A stretch of DNA of 20,061 bases from Azolla pinnata (Eukaryota > Streptophyta > Polypodiopsida > Salviniales > Salviniaceae): positions 7,697-27,757 of the forward strand of contig JBBBWG010005603.1 of the NCBI GenBank assembly GCA_037176905.1, written 5' to 3'. Made by a program: the position numbers and the translations under genes. Positions 1 through 10,000 of this stretch are shown here, in pieces. Numbering within the stretch: the first letter of the stretch is position 1; every line of letters starts with the position of its first letter. The notes below the pieces were generated by a model. It was not told the origin of the DNA, did not search any database, and saw nothing but the letters and a program-made list of their open reading frames with translations.

Positions 1-87
1 GTAGGCGGCGGCGGCGGAAGCAGCTTCTTCAGCCCGGCGCTGCGCCGCAAGCTCCACTGCTGCTCCCTCGAGTCCTCCGCGATCCTC

Positions 88-135
<48 letters not shown>

Positions 136-1746
136 GCATCATCATCCGCATCATCCGCATCATCATCCTCACCATCGTCATCCTCATCGTCATCGTCATC
201 ATCCTCGCCTTCCTCCTCCTCCTCCTCCTCCATCTCCAACTCTAGCAGCGCCGCTCGCCATGCCGCCGCCGCCGTTAAAGGCCGCCGCTTGACGCTTCCG
301 CAGCGCCGCCGCGCCTGCGCCAATCCTGCGCCTCCCGATCATCGCCGCCCCTCCGCCATCGCTGCTCTTGATCCTCCTCAGTTTCATAGCCCTGCTCTCG
401 CAGCATCAGCAGCTCTGCAATCCTATAATCCTTCCGCCGCCGCCGCCGCCGCCGCCGGATGGAGGAGCCCTGAGATTCCCACAGCTCCTGCAGCTTCTGC
501 TGCTGCTGCTGCTGCTGATCATCATCATCATCATCATCATCCTCCTCCTCTTCCTCCTCCTCCTCCTCGCGCGCTGCCGCCGCCGCCGCCGCCGATCCTG
601 CAGCCGCAGCGATTCGCCCTCACCGACGCCATCAATGCTATCCCCACCCTCTTCAACCCTAATCTCGCCGCCGCGGATCATGCTCATCCTGGTCGCAGCA
701 ACGACCCGCAGCTCTCGCCGGATCATCGTTTCCGCCTGCAGAGCTCCCTGATCAGCGCTCGGCCGGATGATGATCAGACCAGCAGCTGCTGCAGCAGCGG
801 CAGCCGCCGCCGCCGCCGCCGCCGCCGCGGCCCGCAGCATGCCGATACTGCTGCAGATCCGCGCCCCGCTGCAACCCTAAACCCTAATCACCTCCCTGAT
901 TACTCCTGCGGCGCTGCTGCTTCGGCTACGCCGCTTCTGATCGTCCCCGGCACCGGATCTGCTGATCCATATCATCAGGCGGCGCAGATCCTGTCTAACA
1001 ACACCAGCGCCGATCCTTGGATGATGCATCAGCTAGCAGCGCCGCCTCATGAATCCGGCGCTCATGGGCAGGGCGGCGCGATCTTCAGCTCGGCGGCGAT
1101 CGCCGATTCGTCCGCGCTTGCTGAGCAATACTGTCATCGCGATGCGGAGGAGGAGGAGGAGGATCATCGCGCGATGGAGCACTTCTGGCAGCTCCAGCGG
1201 GCGATGATGATCCAGCAGCAGCACCACGTCGACGCCATTCTTCCGGGGCCGCAGCTGATGATGATGATCGATCATCCGGGCCGCGTGATGAATGCTAGCC
1301 ACGATCCGAATCTCTCAGGCGGCGCAGCTGCAGCGATGGAGATGCAGCAGCAGCAGCAGCAGCAGCGTGATGATGATCCGATCATCTGCAGCAATGCTAG
1401 CGATCACATCTACGAATTAGCTGCTGCTGCTGCTGCTGCTGATGCGCCGCCGCCGCCGCCGCCGCCGATCGATCAGTATAACCGCTATATGAACTGCTTC
1501 TCCCAGTACATCGATCATCAGGCACTGCAGCAGCAGCACATGGATCCGCGCCTGGATCGCTTCGGGGATGTCGACGATGATGATGGCGATGATCAGCTGA
1601 TCATCGATCCGGCGCCCCATGATCTGCTGCGCCACCAGCAACAATCCGCCGGCGATTACAACCTGCTGCTCATCAGTGCTGCTGCCGGCGCCCACATTGA
1701 CCAAGATGACTACTTACACTCCATCATCCTTGACGATGTTCTCTAG
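1..1746 (+). CDS. 3' part of an unidentified low-complexity protein (5' end off the window)
   Basis: A single frame stays open from base 1 to the TAG at 1744-1746 (581 residues visible); no start codon is convincing, so the gene probably begins to the left. I do not recognise the family. The first residues (GGGGGSSFFSPALRRKLHCC) are the most complex part. They are followed by a long Ser tract (about 88-231), Ala and His runs (490-540), Pro runs (541-597), an eight-Arg run (805-828) that could act as a nuclear localisation signal, an acidic Glu run, Gln runs, a second Ala-Pro stretch (1420-1467) and an Asp-rich segment (1573-1592). The C-terminus, ending LHSIILDDVL, is again more complex. Most runs are trinucleotide microsatellites in phase. 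The GC-rich composition stops sharply at the stop codon, which supports a coding end here. A transcription regulator is a guess from composition only. Confidence 0.6.
88..231 (+). repeat. TCA/TCC trinucleotide microsatellite encoding poly-Ser
   Basis: TCA repeats run from about 88 to 134, then decay into TCC, TCG and GCA triplets up to a TCC run near 231. In the open frame they encode almost only serine. Exact triplet phase means length changes would alter the Ser tract without breaking the frame. Confidence 0.9.
875..887 (+). repeat. Telomere-like motif inside the coding frame
   Basis: CCCTAAACCCTAA lies within the open frame of the left gene and is read as part of the peptide ATLNPNHL. It is a two-unit Arabidopsis-type telomere motif. 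Confidence 0.8.
1587..1606. repeat. 20-base perfect palindrome within the coding frame
   Basis: CGATGATCAGCTGATCATCG equals its own reverse complement. It lies in the Asp-rich C-terminal part of the left frame. GATC and CGAT tetramers are very common here, so it may arise from local composition. Confidence 0.85.
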
Positions 1747-2273
1747 CGATTGCATCAGAATTATCGTAGATACTATATATATATGTATATATATACGCAG
1801 ATCAATCCGTATGCAGAATGACTATGTACATATATAGTCCTCGAAAATCGACACCAATAATATTCGTACTGATCAATCGCCCTTAACCCTAAACCGTAGC
1901 TGCCCAGCTGCAGTTCCTGCAGATCAATAATCACAGCTACATCAAAAGCTTCCGCCCATGATATGCTACCATTTATACATTAATCACATCGATCTACACA
2001 TCATGCGACGGAGGATTAGTTACTCCAATCGTCGCGCTTCATTTGTAATCGTGTGAGAAATCTTTAACCTCCGCTAGTTGTATAACATGATGCCAAAAAA
2101 GGATTTATAATATACAACAGATCACATTATGATCGCCCAATTGTGACATTATTAAGGTTGACACGGTTTCTCTAAATTATTTTGTATGGTAATGTCAAGA
2201 TTATTCTGTATCAATTGACATCAAATTCAGGTTCCTAGGAGATTGTCCGAGTTTTCAAGAACAGTATGCTCGA
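1747..2273. other. 3' flank of the left gene, no gene seen
   Basis: AT-richer sequence after the stop codon. It has an AT-dinucleotide stretch at about 1772-1795 and a telomere-like CCCTAAACC at about 1888-1896. Part of it is presumably the 3' untranslated region. I see no convincing reading frame. Confidence 0.5.
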
Positions 2274-2509
2274 AATGATTTTCCCCATAAAACCCGTAAT
2301 CCGATGCGATGTTATGAGGCCCATTAATTCGGATCGATCAGAACTAATTACTAATTACTCATCGCTGGCAATAATCAGCAATGCAGTTGTTAATGATTTT
2401 CCCCATAAAGCCGGTAATCCGATGCGATGTTATGAGGCCCATTAAGTCGGATTGATCAGAACTAATTACTGATGCTCATCGATGGCAATGAATCAGCAAC
2501 ACAGTTGTT
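2274..2509 (+). repeat. Tandem duplication, 118-base unit, two copies
   Basis: Copy 1 (2274-2391) and copy 2 (2392-2509) both begin AATGATTTTCCCCATAAA and share the core GTAATCCGATGCGATGTTAT and the end CAGTTGTT. A new partial unit start (AATGAT) follows at 2510. The copies differ by scattered substitutions and one-base indels, so the duplication is not recent. No coding capacity is seen. Confidence 0.92.
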
Positions 2510-2650
2510 AATGATCCTAAATTCAGATCGAGTGGATTACTATACAGCATGGATAATCAGTGGATCAAGCAATAATACACGTTGATGGTATGCCTGCTTG
2601 TTCACCTATGAACGAATGTAATTAACGACGTATGCGACCGTCGACGTGGT

Positions 2651-2757
2651 GATCTCTCGAGAGGTTAATTAGTAATTCTCTGACGATTGATCAAACAACG
2701 TAGCGATCGCTCTCGGGAGGTCAATCAGTACTTTGCCGACGATTGACCATCAAAGCA
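2651..2757 (+). repeat. Diverged tandem duplication, about 54-base unit, two copies
   Basis: Copy 1 (about 2651-2703) and copy 2 (about 2705-2757) share the order GATC-TCTCG-GAGGT-AAT-AGTA-CT-GACGATTGA-CA-CAA with many substitutions. It is older than the 118-base duplication just upstream. Confidence 0.65.
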
Positions 2758-3413
2758 TAAATGCTAATATATGATCGGAGGTGAGCTGATTTGGTGTACC
2801 CATCGTAACACGATGGATCATACACGAGTAATTACTTGTAATTAAACCTCATGCGGTGATTAGTTTCGAGACTCGAACGTCACGATTCGATTAAATATCG
2901 GTATATAACCATAGAAAGCGCCCGATCGTCGTTCAATGCAACGCAACGACGTCGTTAATCCGGATCGTAGCAGCGTTAATTTGCGCCGCTGACGTTGATT
3001 ACACGTTTTTTATGACACGGAACCCAATGCCCGTTAATCGCGCACGCCTTTTGATTCCATTTGGCATCATCGACGCAAACACGTTCTTGATTAGAGCTCT
3101 TAACTATTAAAACGCGCACCCACATGATTTAAACGCCCCAATTGGTAGTCGCTTACGCGCAGTCAATGTTTGATAGGGGCTGAATTACGATCAACGTCGT
3201 AGAATTATAATCAAATCGAAGTCGCGGGATCAACGACTAATTACAACCACTCACGGGATCGCGTTTGGTCGTTCACATGGCGCATTAACCTCAACAGTGT
3301 CTGCTCCCTTTTGTTCTCATCTCATCGAAATCGTGGTCTCCTTTATATAAATGCAAGTGGCAAAACCTCAATCGAGCTGCGTCGAATCGATCGATCGATC
3401 TCCGTCTTCTCCT
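2758..3413. other. Intergenic, no gene seen
   Basis: Unique AT-rich sequence with frequent CGAT and GATC tetramers, including a run of CGAT units at about 3387-3400. The only reading frames are short and of biased composition. Nothing is supported as a gene. Confidence 0.5.
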
Positions 3414-3660
3414 GGATCGGCTAATTCTAATTAGTTCGACAGGCGCTGATATTCGCCCATCGAACCAATGATGATCAAGCAATCGATCGACAATTAAATT
3501 TTAATGATCTCCAGATTCTTCTTCGACGTTAATATTATGGTGGATCGATTGCTTAATTCTAATCAGTTCGGCATGGCTGATCGCCCGTCGTCGAACCAAT
3601 AAGGATGAAGAAATCGATCGACTGTAATATTAATGATCTCCATCTTCTTCTTCGACATGT
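3414..3660 (+). repeat. Diverged tandem duplication, about 128-base unit, two copies
   Basis: Copy 1 starts at 3414 and copy 2 at 3542, both with GGATCG. Shared blocks in order are AATTCTAAT-AGTTCG, CGAACCAAT, AATCGATCGAC, TTAATGATCTCCA and TTCTTCTTCGAC. Indels and substitutions separate the copies. No open frame is shared between them. Confidence 0.85.
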
Positions 3661-4358
3661 AACTCGTTCGATTAAACCCGATATGGATCAAGCAGTGCCC
3701 ATATCGATTCAACCCATGGGTGATCTATCTAGTTGTGTCAACGATTCAACCCACGGATCAAGGCATGAGCGGCATAGAATAGTCGATCGCACAACAGAGC
3801 GATATCGGTCGCGCATCGATCGACGACTATAATAGTTAGACGATGTTTAACATCGGAAACGATCCCGATCGTGGATCGATCGAGAGGCGCAGGGGAAGCA
3901 TACTGCCGGCTAATGTTTGCGAACGATCCGAAAAGCGGAGCCAGAAAAGATCCGTCGACGATCCTCGATCTGATGCGCCGGCTTATAAGAAATCCATTCC
4001 ATTCCATCCATCCATCCATTCCATGCCATTCCATCCAACCTATTCCATCAATCAACAGAAGAGGAGAGGTGTTAGTTTTATTTGGTTGGGGGAGCTGCTA
4101 GGAAGCTGATCATGCTACTAACTATGGGGCTCCAGATCACACACCATGAGTTTTATATAGACAATTGGGAGACTGTTCCCTATGTGTGAACTTTGGGAGA
4201 TCATGATGATGGAATGGGACCAAAGAGATGCAGTAGGTATGTCATCTTCTTCACAGTAGTTCTTCCCTGCAAAGATTCAGAACTAGAGATGCACATGTGT
4301 CTGCATGCATTGCCCTCAATGCCAGCTTGTGCTTGCTCTCCCCTATACAGCATACATT
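3661..4358. other. Intergenic, CCATT-rich low-complexity patch
   Basis: Frames near 3843-4109 are short, overlap on both strands, and end in a degenerate CCATT/CCATC repeat at about 3990-4040, so I do not accept them as genes. A purine-rich stretch and scattered GATC motifs complete the interval. Confidence 0.5.
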
Positions 4359-4445
4359 GAGCTGATCCTATAAGTTATACAAGACTTTTGTCATCACTTG
4401 CATGAGCTGATCCTATCATCATACAAAATTTTGTCATCACTTGCC
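4359..4445 (+). repeat. Short tandem duplication, 45-base unit, two copies
   Basis: Both copies start GAGCTGATCCTAT (4359 and 4404) and end TTTTGTCATCACTTGC. The middle part has diverged. Confidence 0.85.
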
Positions 4446-5175
4446 AGAACACCAAGGTGCCATAGCCTCTAACTAGTTACATCTCTGTCATCTGCAAGAT
4501 ACATACAGACAAACAGATCATAGATCTTGCAGGAGATGGAGATGGAGATGATGATGATAATGATGATGGTGTTATCTCTTTAGAAGAAATGTTGGATCAT
4601 GATCAGATTAAGCACACTAGGGGGGGGGGGGCTCTAGCAACTGATCATGATACATAAATCTCTTTCTGTTTAAGCATCAATGCAAGCTGAAGATTAAAGA
4701 TTAGAGATTCAAGCCCATCTCCGATCGCCTTGCCGCCTATAATATGTAGCTGTAGCATCAGTAGCTGCACTGTTTTGCGAAAGCGTGACGAGCTTTCTTG
4801 CCCATTAACCCCCCACTCCATCCAGCACTGTAGCAGGTGTCGATCCAAACATATATATATTTGGGCTCGTCCTCGGGATCGCGATCCGTATAATAATAAT
4901 CATCATCATCATCGGAAGAATCATCAATACGATCCTGTTGATCATCGGAGCCCGTCGATCGTTTAACACTCAATCCATCGATCGATCGATCGACCAGAAT
5001 CAAATTACGCACAGGGAATGATTCAAAAAGTTGCGCCCTGAGCGATCGATCGAGCCGATCGGATCGGATCTGAAAGTCTGTTTGCACTAGCAGCTGGTTT
5101 CTCCAAAGGATCTAAGGATGGATATTTCGCTCGAGTATGGACGTTAGCATGAGCACCAATACAAAATAACTTATA
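4446..5175. other. Intergenic with homopolymer and GATC-rich stretches
   Basis: Contains GATGAT-type repeats at about 4535-4570, a run of 12 G at 4620-4631, CAT repeats at about 4898-4911, and CGAT runs at about 4976-4993 and 5041-5052. Short overlapping frames on both strands at 4645-5087 show no recognisable domain and look like by-products of these repeats. Confidence 0.5.
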
Positions 5176-5383
5176 TGTGAACCTGTGATCTATAACTGCA
5201 TAAGCTCAAATCGGGCATGAGAGCCTGCTAAGAATGTTACCAATGCCTGTGAACCTGTGACCTATAACTACATAGGCTCAAATTGGACATGTGAGCTTTG
5301 CTGAGAATGTTACCAATGCTTGTGAACCTGTAACTACACCTCAAATCGGACATGAGAGCCGATTAAGAATGTTGCCAATGCTC
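5176..5383 (+). repeat. Three-copy tandem repeat, about 72-base unit
   Basis: Units start at 5176, 5248 and 5321 with TGTGAACCTGT. They carry CTCAAAT-GG-CATG-GAGC in the middle and AGAATGTT-CCAATGC at the end. The third copy lacks about ten bases near its start. Divergence is moderate. Confidence 0.9.
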
Positions 5384-6740
5384 CTCAACTTTTAGAAGAA
5401 TTTTGATCGTCTCTATCATAATAAGTCGTGGAACTCATTGTCAAAGTAGGGAGGTAGAATCCTAATTACAAAATGGGGCAGAAGTTAGGTTGGGCGATCC
5501 ATGGCGGCTTGTAATCGTCAGATCAAACCGATGTTGGGGTTGTTACATTCTAGGCATGCCCCATACTACATGCAAGCAAGAATGTGATTATCGGAACATC
5601 GCCTAACTTTCTCCCCACATCCTAAACCCTAAAGCACCCTCACTCTTAAAACCCTAAACCCCAATTGCGGAACCCCTCATCTATGGATTCTCAGCCACCT
5701 TTGGAATCTGGGGACTCTGGGAAAAAATCTTCTAGAACAACTCGCTCACTATAGCGTCGACCGGTTTTGTTAGTCTCTGTTCAGGATCAGGACTTGCAGT
5801 GGCCGATGAACATGCAGCTCACCCATTTCTGTTCCGCCTCTGTTAAGCCTTTGTTCAAGATCCGAGAGCAACTGTTGCTGCATACCACTATTAAGGAGAA
5901 ACCGATTTCTACTGAACTCGTCTGTGGTTGATCAGCTTGCATGTTTTTTTTTTTTTAACCGTGGTCCTACTCGTGATTTCAATAACAAATATCAACAACT
6001 TATACAACTTGAATGATGACAAGGTTCAGGGTTTATAATCGACATTCCATAATCAGACCAAAACTGAACAATCGGTAAGGTCATGACAACGTTGGATCTA
6101 GACAAAACTAATCTCACCCTGATTACAAGTTTTTGGAACCAGCTTGACTTAGTGAGCGGGGTTTGAAATTCTGGTATCTCTTTCCAATAGAGTATCGAAT
6201 GCCAATCTAAGAAAACGATGACGCGATTAAGGTTGACTAGATGTGTGAAGAACAATTGTCGGCGTAAAATAAGCGCTCCTTATGTGACTAACTCGGAGGG
6301 TTACAAATCACTAGGTAGTTTAAAGAATTTCGAGAGCTTGTATATATAAACCTCTCATGAGGCTTAAGTGTTAATCGATGCTGCTTCTGTTTTTTTTATC
6401 ATTCTGTCGCCTAAGTTATCATCTCATTATGTATATGCAACAATTTGATCACTTGTTTCCTACCGCCCAAGATCTCCATAGAAACGTCAAAAATCTAAAC
6501 ACACATTAACACGGGCATTTTGCGCGCATTCAGATCGAACAGCCAAGAGTTTCCTACAGAATCATGCAGCTCGTTGGAGAACTGCCAGCGATCGATCAGC
6601 CTCGCATGATTACGGAAATCTGCAGCTGAAGCACTCGCGCCAAAGCTAAGTAAAAAGCGAGCGCTTGCGACAAGTGCTCGGATCCCAAGCAGGATCGATC
6701 ATAAACCACAAACAGATGGACGGGGGCACGGAATCGGAGC
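5384..6740. other. Intergenic with a possible relic coding stretch near 5683-5930
   Basis: Two telomere-like patches lie at about 5625-5660. Just after them, about 5683-5930 reads like degraded protein-coding sequence on the plus strand. It has no recognised domain and looks broken; it may be a remnant of a mobile element or gene, family unknown. The rest holds a poly-T run near 5944-5956 and short unconvincing frames, including one on the minus strand at 5992-6255. Confidence 0.35.
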
Positions 6741-6745
6741 GTGAT

Positions 6746-6931
6746 TAGCCCTAGACCCGAAACCCTAAGCGCCTCAGAGAGCATGGAATCGGACCGTTAA
6801 TTAACCCTAAACCTTGAACCCTAAGCCTTAATCCCCCAAACCCAAATTATAATTAGACAGTGAGGGTAAATATGACTCTAAACCCTAAACCCTAAAACCC
6901 TAAAACCCTAAAACCCTAAACCCTAAACCCC
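6746..6931 (+). promoter_or_regulatory. Telo-box array upstream of GPN3
   Basis: Degenerate CCCTAA motifs (about 6746-6840) lead into an uninterrupted array at 6878-6931 of about seven CCCTAAA or CCCTAAAA units. It ends about 165 bases before the GPN3 start codon. Plants use AAACCCTAA telo boxes as promoter elements, often in genes for growth and the gene-expression machinery; that this array acts so here is inference. The mix of 7- and 8-base units differs from a pure telomere. Confidence 0.75.
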
Positions 6932-6995
6932 AAGGAGGGCATTCCTCAGGAAATAAAGAATAACTTGGGAAAGAGGTTTTGGAACTGTCTGCAGG

Positions 6996-7075
6996 AAATG
7001 GAAATGGAAATGGAAGTGGAAAGCTCAGCTTCATAGATCGACGACGACGACGACGACGACGAACGACGACGGACT
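6996..7075 (+). repeat. GGAAAT and GAC/CGA short repeats in the GPN3 leader
   Basis: GGAAAT units at about 6997-7020 are followed by CGA triplets at about 7040-7072, immediately upstream of the GPN3 start. They probably lie in the 5' untranslated region. Confidence 0.75.
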
Positions 7076-7094
7076 CAGACACAGGCGATTCATC

Positions 7095-10000
7095 ATGCCT
7101 CGCTACGCTCAACTGGTCATTGGACCTGCCGGCAGTGGAAAAGTAGGCTTTTTCTTCCCCCTCCCCCCTTTTGTTTTGCTTCCCTTTCTCCTTCTTTCCT
7201 CTTTGTTTCTTTTCCTTCCTGGTGTTTCTTTTGCTCCCCCCCTCCCTCACAACTGCGTTCATCCGATTTTATCTGCTTGCAAAACTGCGTCCATTTGCTT
7301 CGTCGTTTGCTCGCATTAGTATGCCCTCGCATGGCATCTCAAACTCTCTTGTATGCAGTTCCCAGGATGTGGGGAAAAAGCAATGATATGCCGCTTTTCT
7401 TGCTTTATGTATCTTTGTGCTCTAGCTAATTTCATTTTTTTACCTCTTTTTGGCTTTAATTTATCGATTCATTGGTCTTTGTTTCAGTCCCCTATGCTTT
7501 GATCCAGGCCAGTAGCAAATTATGAATGCTGCTATTGTTCTTTCGCCTGGTCGTTTCTGTTAATAATCGATTAATTGATAAGAGAGCTGTTTTATTTGCA
7601 TATCCTTTCATACTAGTATTTATCACTCCAAGAGAACCAGGTTTCAACTTGTTCTCTTTTTCTGCATACTCTTGTGATGCTTCTTTTTAGAACTGCTAGA
7701 TCCTCTGATGTGCTAAATAATCGGGGATATATGACCTATATGTTTGTACTATATGATATTTCAGATGCATCTTATAGAGAGAGCTTTGCACACTCCTTGT
7801 GCAGCAGATGTTTTTATGTTCCATGATAATATGGAAATTATCGAAACTCTTGTTTGCATCACAAAGTTCATCGAGTACGTTTCTCCTTCAAAAACACCTC
7901 TTTGGTTTGTTTTTCATTTTCCCACATCAGCTCTAATCTATAATTATACATTGTGCATTTTTTCATCCGAAGGTAGCATGCATTCCTTGAGAGAGCGTAA
8001 TTTGAGGATCCTCACATGTTTATCTTATACATTATAAGGGAAATTACCAATATATTCTTATAGATAACAAGTTCAATGTAAAAAATTTAATCTTTTCCAA
8101 TCTAAAATCCATATTTAGACACCTGTAGTAAAAACAGAAAGAAGTTCTTAGTTGCCCCTAATTTATTTGAGGCATCATCAGTATACCTACTCAAAACTAT
8201 ATGGGAGGTCTGACAGATTAATTTTCTTTATATCAATAACAAATAGTATATTACAAAATAAAGAATAACAAGTAGTTAGGCATCAATGGTAACTTTGTAT
8301 GGTTGTTATCTTTCCATCAGACATACTTAGAGAGAGGTGATGTTTGTAGATTATGTGAAAGTTGTTTGAAGGTGAAAGGTAGTGTGAATGACAGCCTGCC
8401 TAAATATGGTCCATACCACCCTGAGTGAAATGGATGTATATGTTTATCAAATGCAGCCCATCCACTCTTCAGTAATCTGTGATATTATTATATTTATTAC
8501 AAATTTCGACGTTGATTTCTCAAAAGTTTTCTTCTTGATGTCAGTCAACATATTGTGCGAACCTACACCAACATTGTGCAAGTGTAGGCCGTGTTGTTCA
8601 TATCGTGAATTTGGATCCAGCGGCTGAACATTTCAGCTATCCAGTTTCTGTTGGTAATGTCTTATTTCGACAGCATTTGTCATATGCAATTTGTTCCATT
8701 GGTCCTAATTTTGTATATGGTATAGATATTCGGGAGTTGATATCCTTAGAGGATGTGATGGAAGAATTGCAGCTTGGACCAAATGGGGGATTGATATATT
8801 GCATGGAGTATCCTTTCCCAGAGATTTGTGGTGAAATATTAGACCTGAACTTTTCTATTCTTTCACACTTCCCTAACTATGGTTCAGGTATTTAGAAGAA
8901 AACCTAGATGAATGGCTGGCTGAACAATTGGAGGACTATATAGATGATGATTATTTGGTGTTTGATTGCCCTGGTAAGCCTTTTGACATTGTAGTTCAAT
9001 AAAAAATAGAAGGATTGTAGCCTTGCATATCTTTTAATATGTTCCCATTTAGAGTAGGTTGGGCAGATGCTGTTCTTTTTCTTGAATGAATGTTGTTAAG
9101 TGTGTAGAGTTTTTAGAGTTGAGATTTTTATCTTCCATTTAGATAAACTCTGTTTTAATATTACTTTGTAAAACTGTTTTAAGCACATTTTTTGCCAAGG
9201 AATCCCATAGCTGGAAACCAACATGCTTGTGTTGTTTCTATAGCCCTCTTACCTGGAGAATCGTGCACTAAAAGTGATTCTTGTGCATGCATAGTACTTT
9301 CCATATTTTTGTGGTCATCATCAACCAGTCTTTCTTGACCTCAGTATTTACTGTTCATTGAACATGACAGGCCACTTGTATACTTTTCCTCTATGGTTTC
9401 TTTTAAGAGAGTGACTATGAGAGTGAGTTGATCTAGTTCTTTTTTAATATATGCAGGACAGATAGAGCTATATTCTCATATTCCAGTTTTAAAAACTTTT
9501 GTTGATCAGCTGAAACGATGGGACTTCAACATATGTGCAGTATATCTACTTGATTGTCAGGCAAGATTTTTTTTTTCTTGTGCTGATTTTATAAGTTTGT
9601 TGCTCATACAATTCAATAATTCTTCCTGCCATCTTTCTTGCTCATGCTATTCGTTTTAAACCTTTTTGTTGTGAGTTAAAAAGTGACGTATAATGATGCT
9701 TCTTTTGGTTCTGTTTTCCATAATGGCAGTTCATTTCAGATATGGCAAAATATATAAGTGGGTGCTTAGCTTCACTCTCTGCAATGATACAGTTTGAATT
9801 GCCACATATCAATGTATTGACAAAAATGGATCTTCTAGAAGACAAGAAAGGCATTAGCAAGTAAGTGGTATTTATTAGAGCATTATTCATTGATTGTGTA
9901 AAGTAATGAGAAGCCAAAGTTTACCGATAACTCCATATCTATGTTGTGTTACATAATGAAAAGCCAAAATTTACGAGTTGATGTGACCAAATAAGGGCTG

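Noticed and set aside
368-840. Alternative frames through the left GC-rich region on both strands (poly-Leu/Ile and poly-Ala/Met frames)
   Set aside because: They are the other frames of the same triplet repeats. The frame reaching the stop at 1746 is longer and ends where the composition changes.
3738-4109. Short overlapping frames on both strands
   Set aside because: They run into a degenerate CCATT repeat, overlap one another and show no domain.
4645-5087. Short frames on both strands around 4.6-5.1 kb
   Set aside because: They pass through GATC and CAT repeats with no recognisable motif.
2274-5383. CRISPR-like or clustered spaced repeats
   Set aside because: The repeats are direct tandem copies of different units without constant repeat-spacer structure, and the DNA is plant nuclear.
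7744-8037. A 97-residue frame inside GPN3 intron 1, preceded by a good acceptor
   Set aside because: It does not match GPN3. The conserved protein continues directly from Lys16 to STYC at 8545, and no donor or domain makes it a believable exon.
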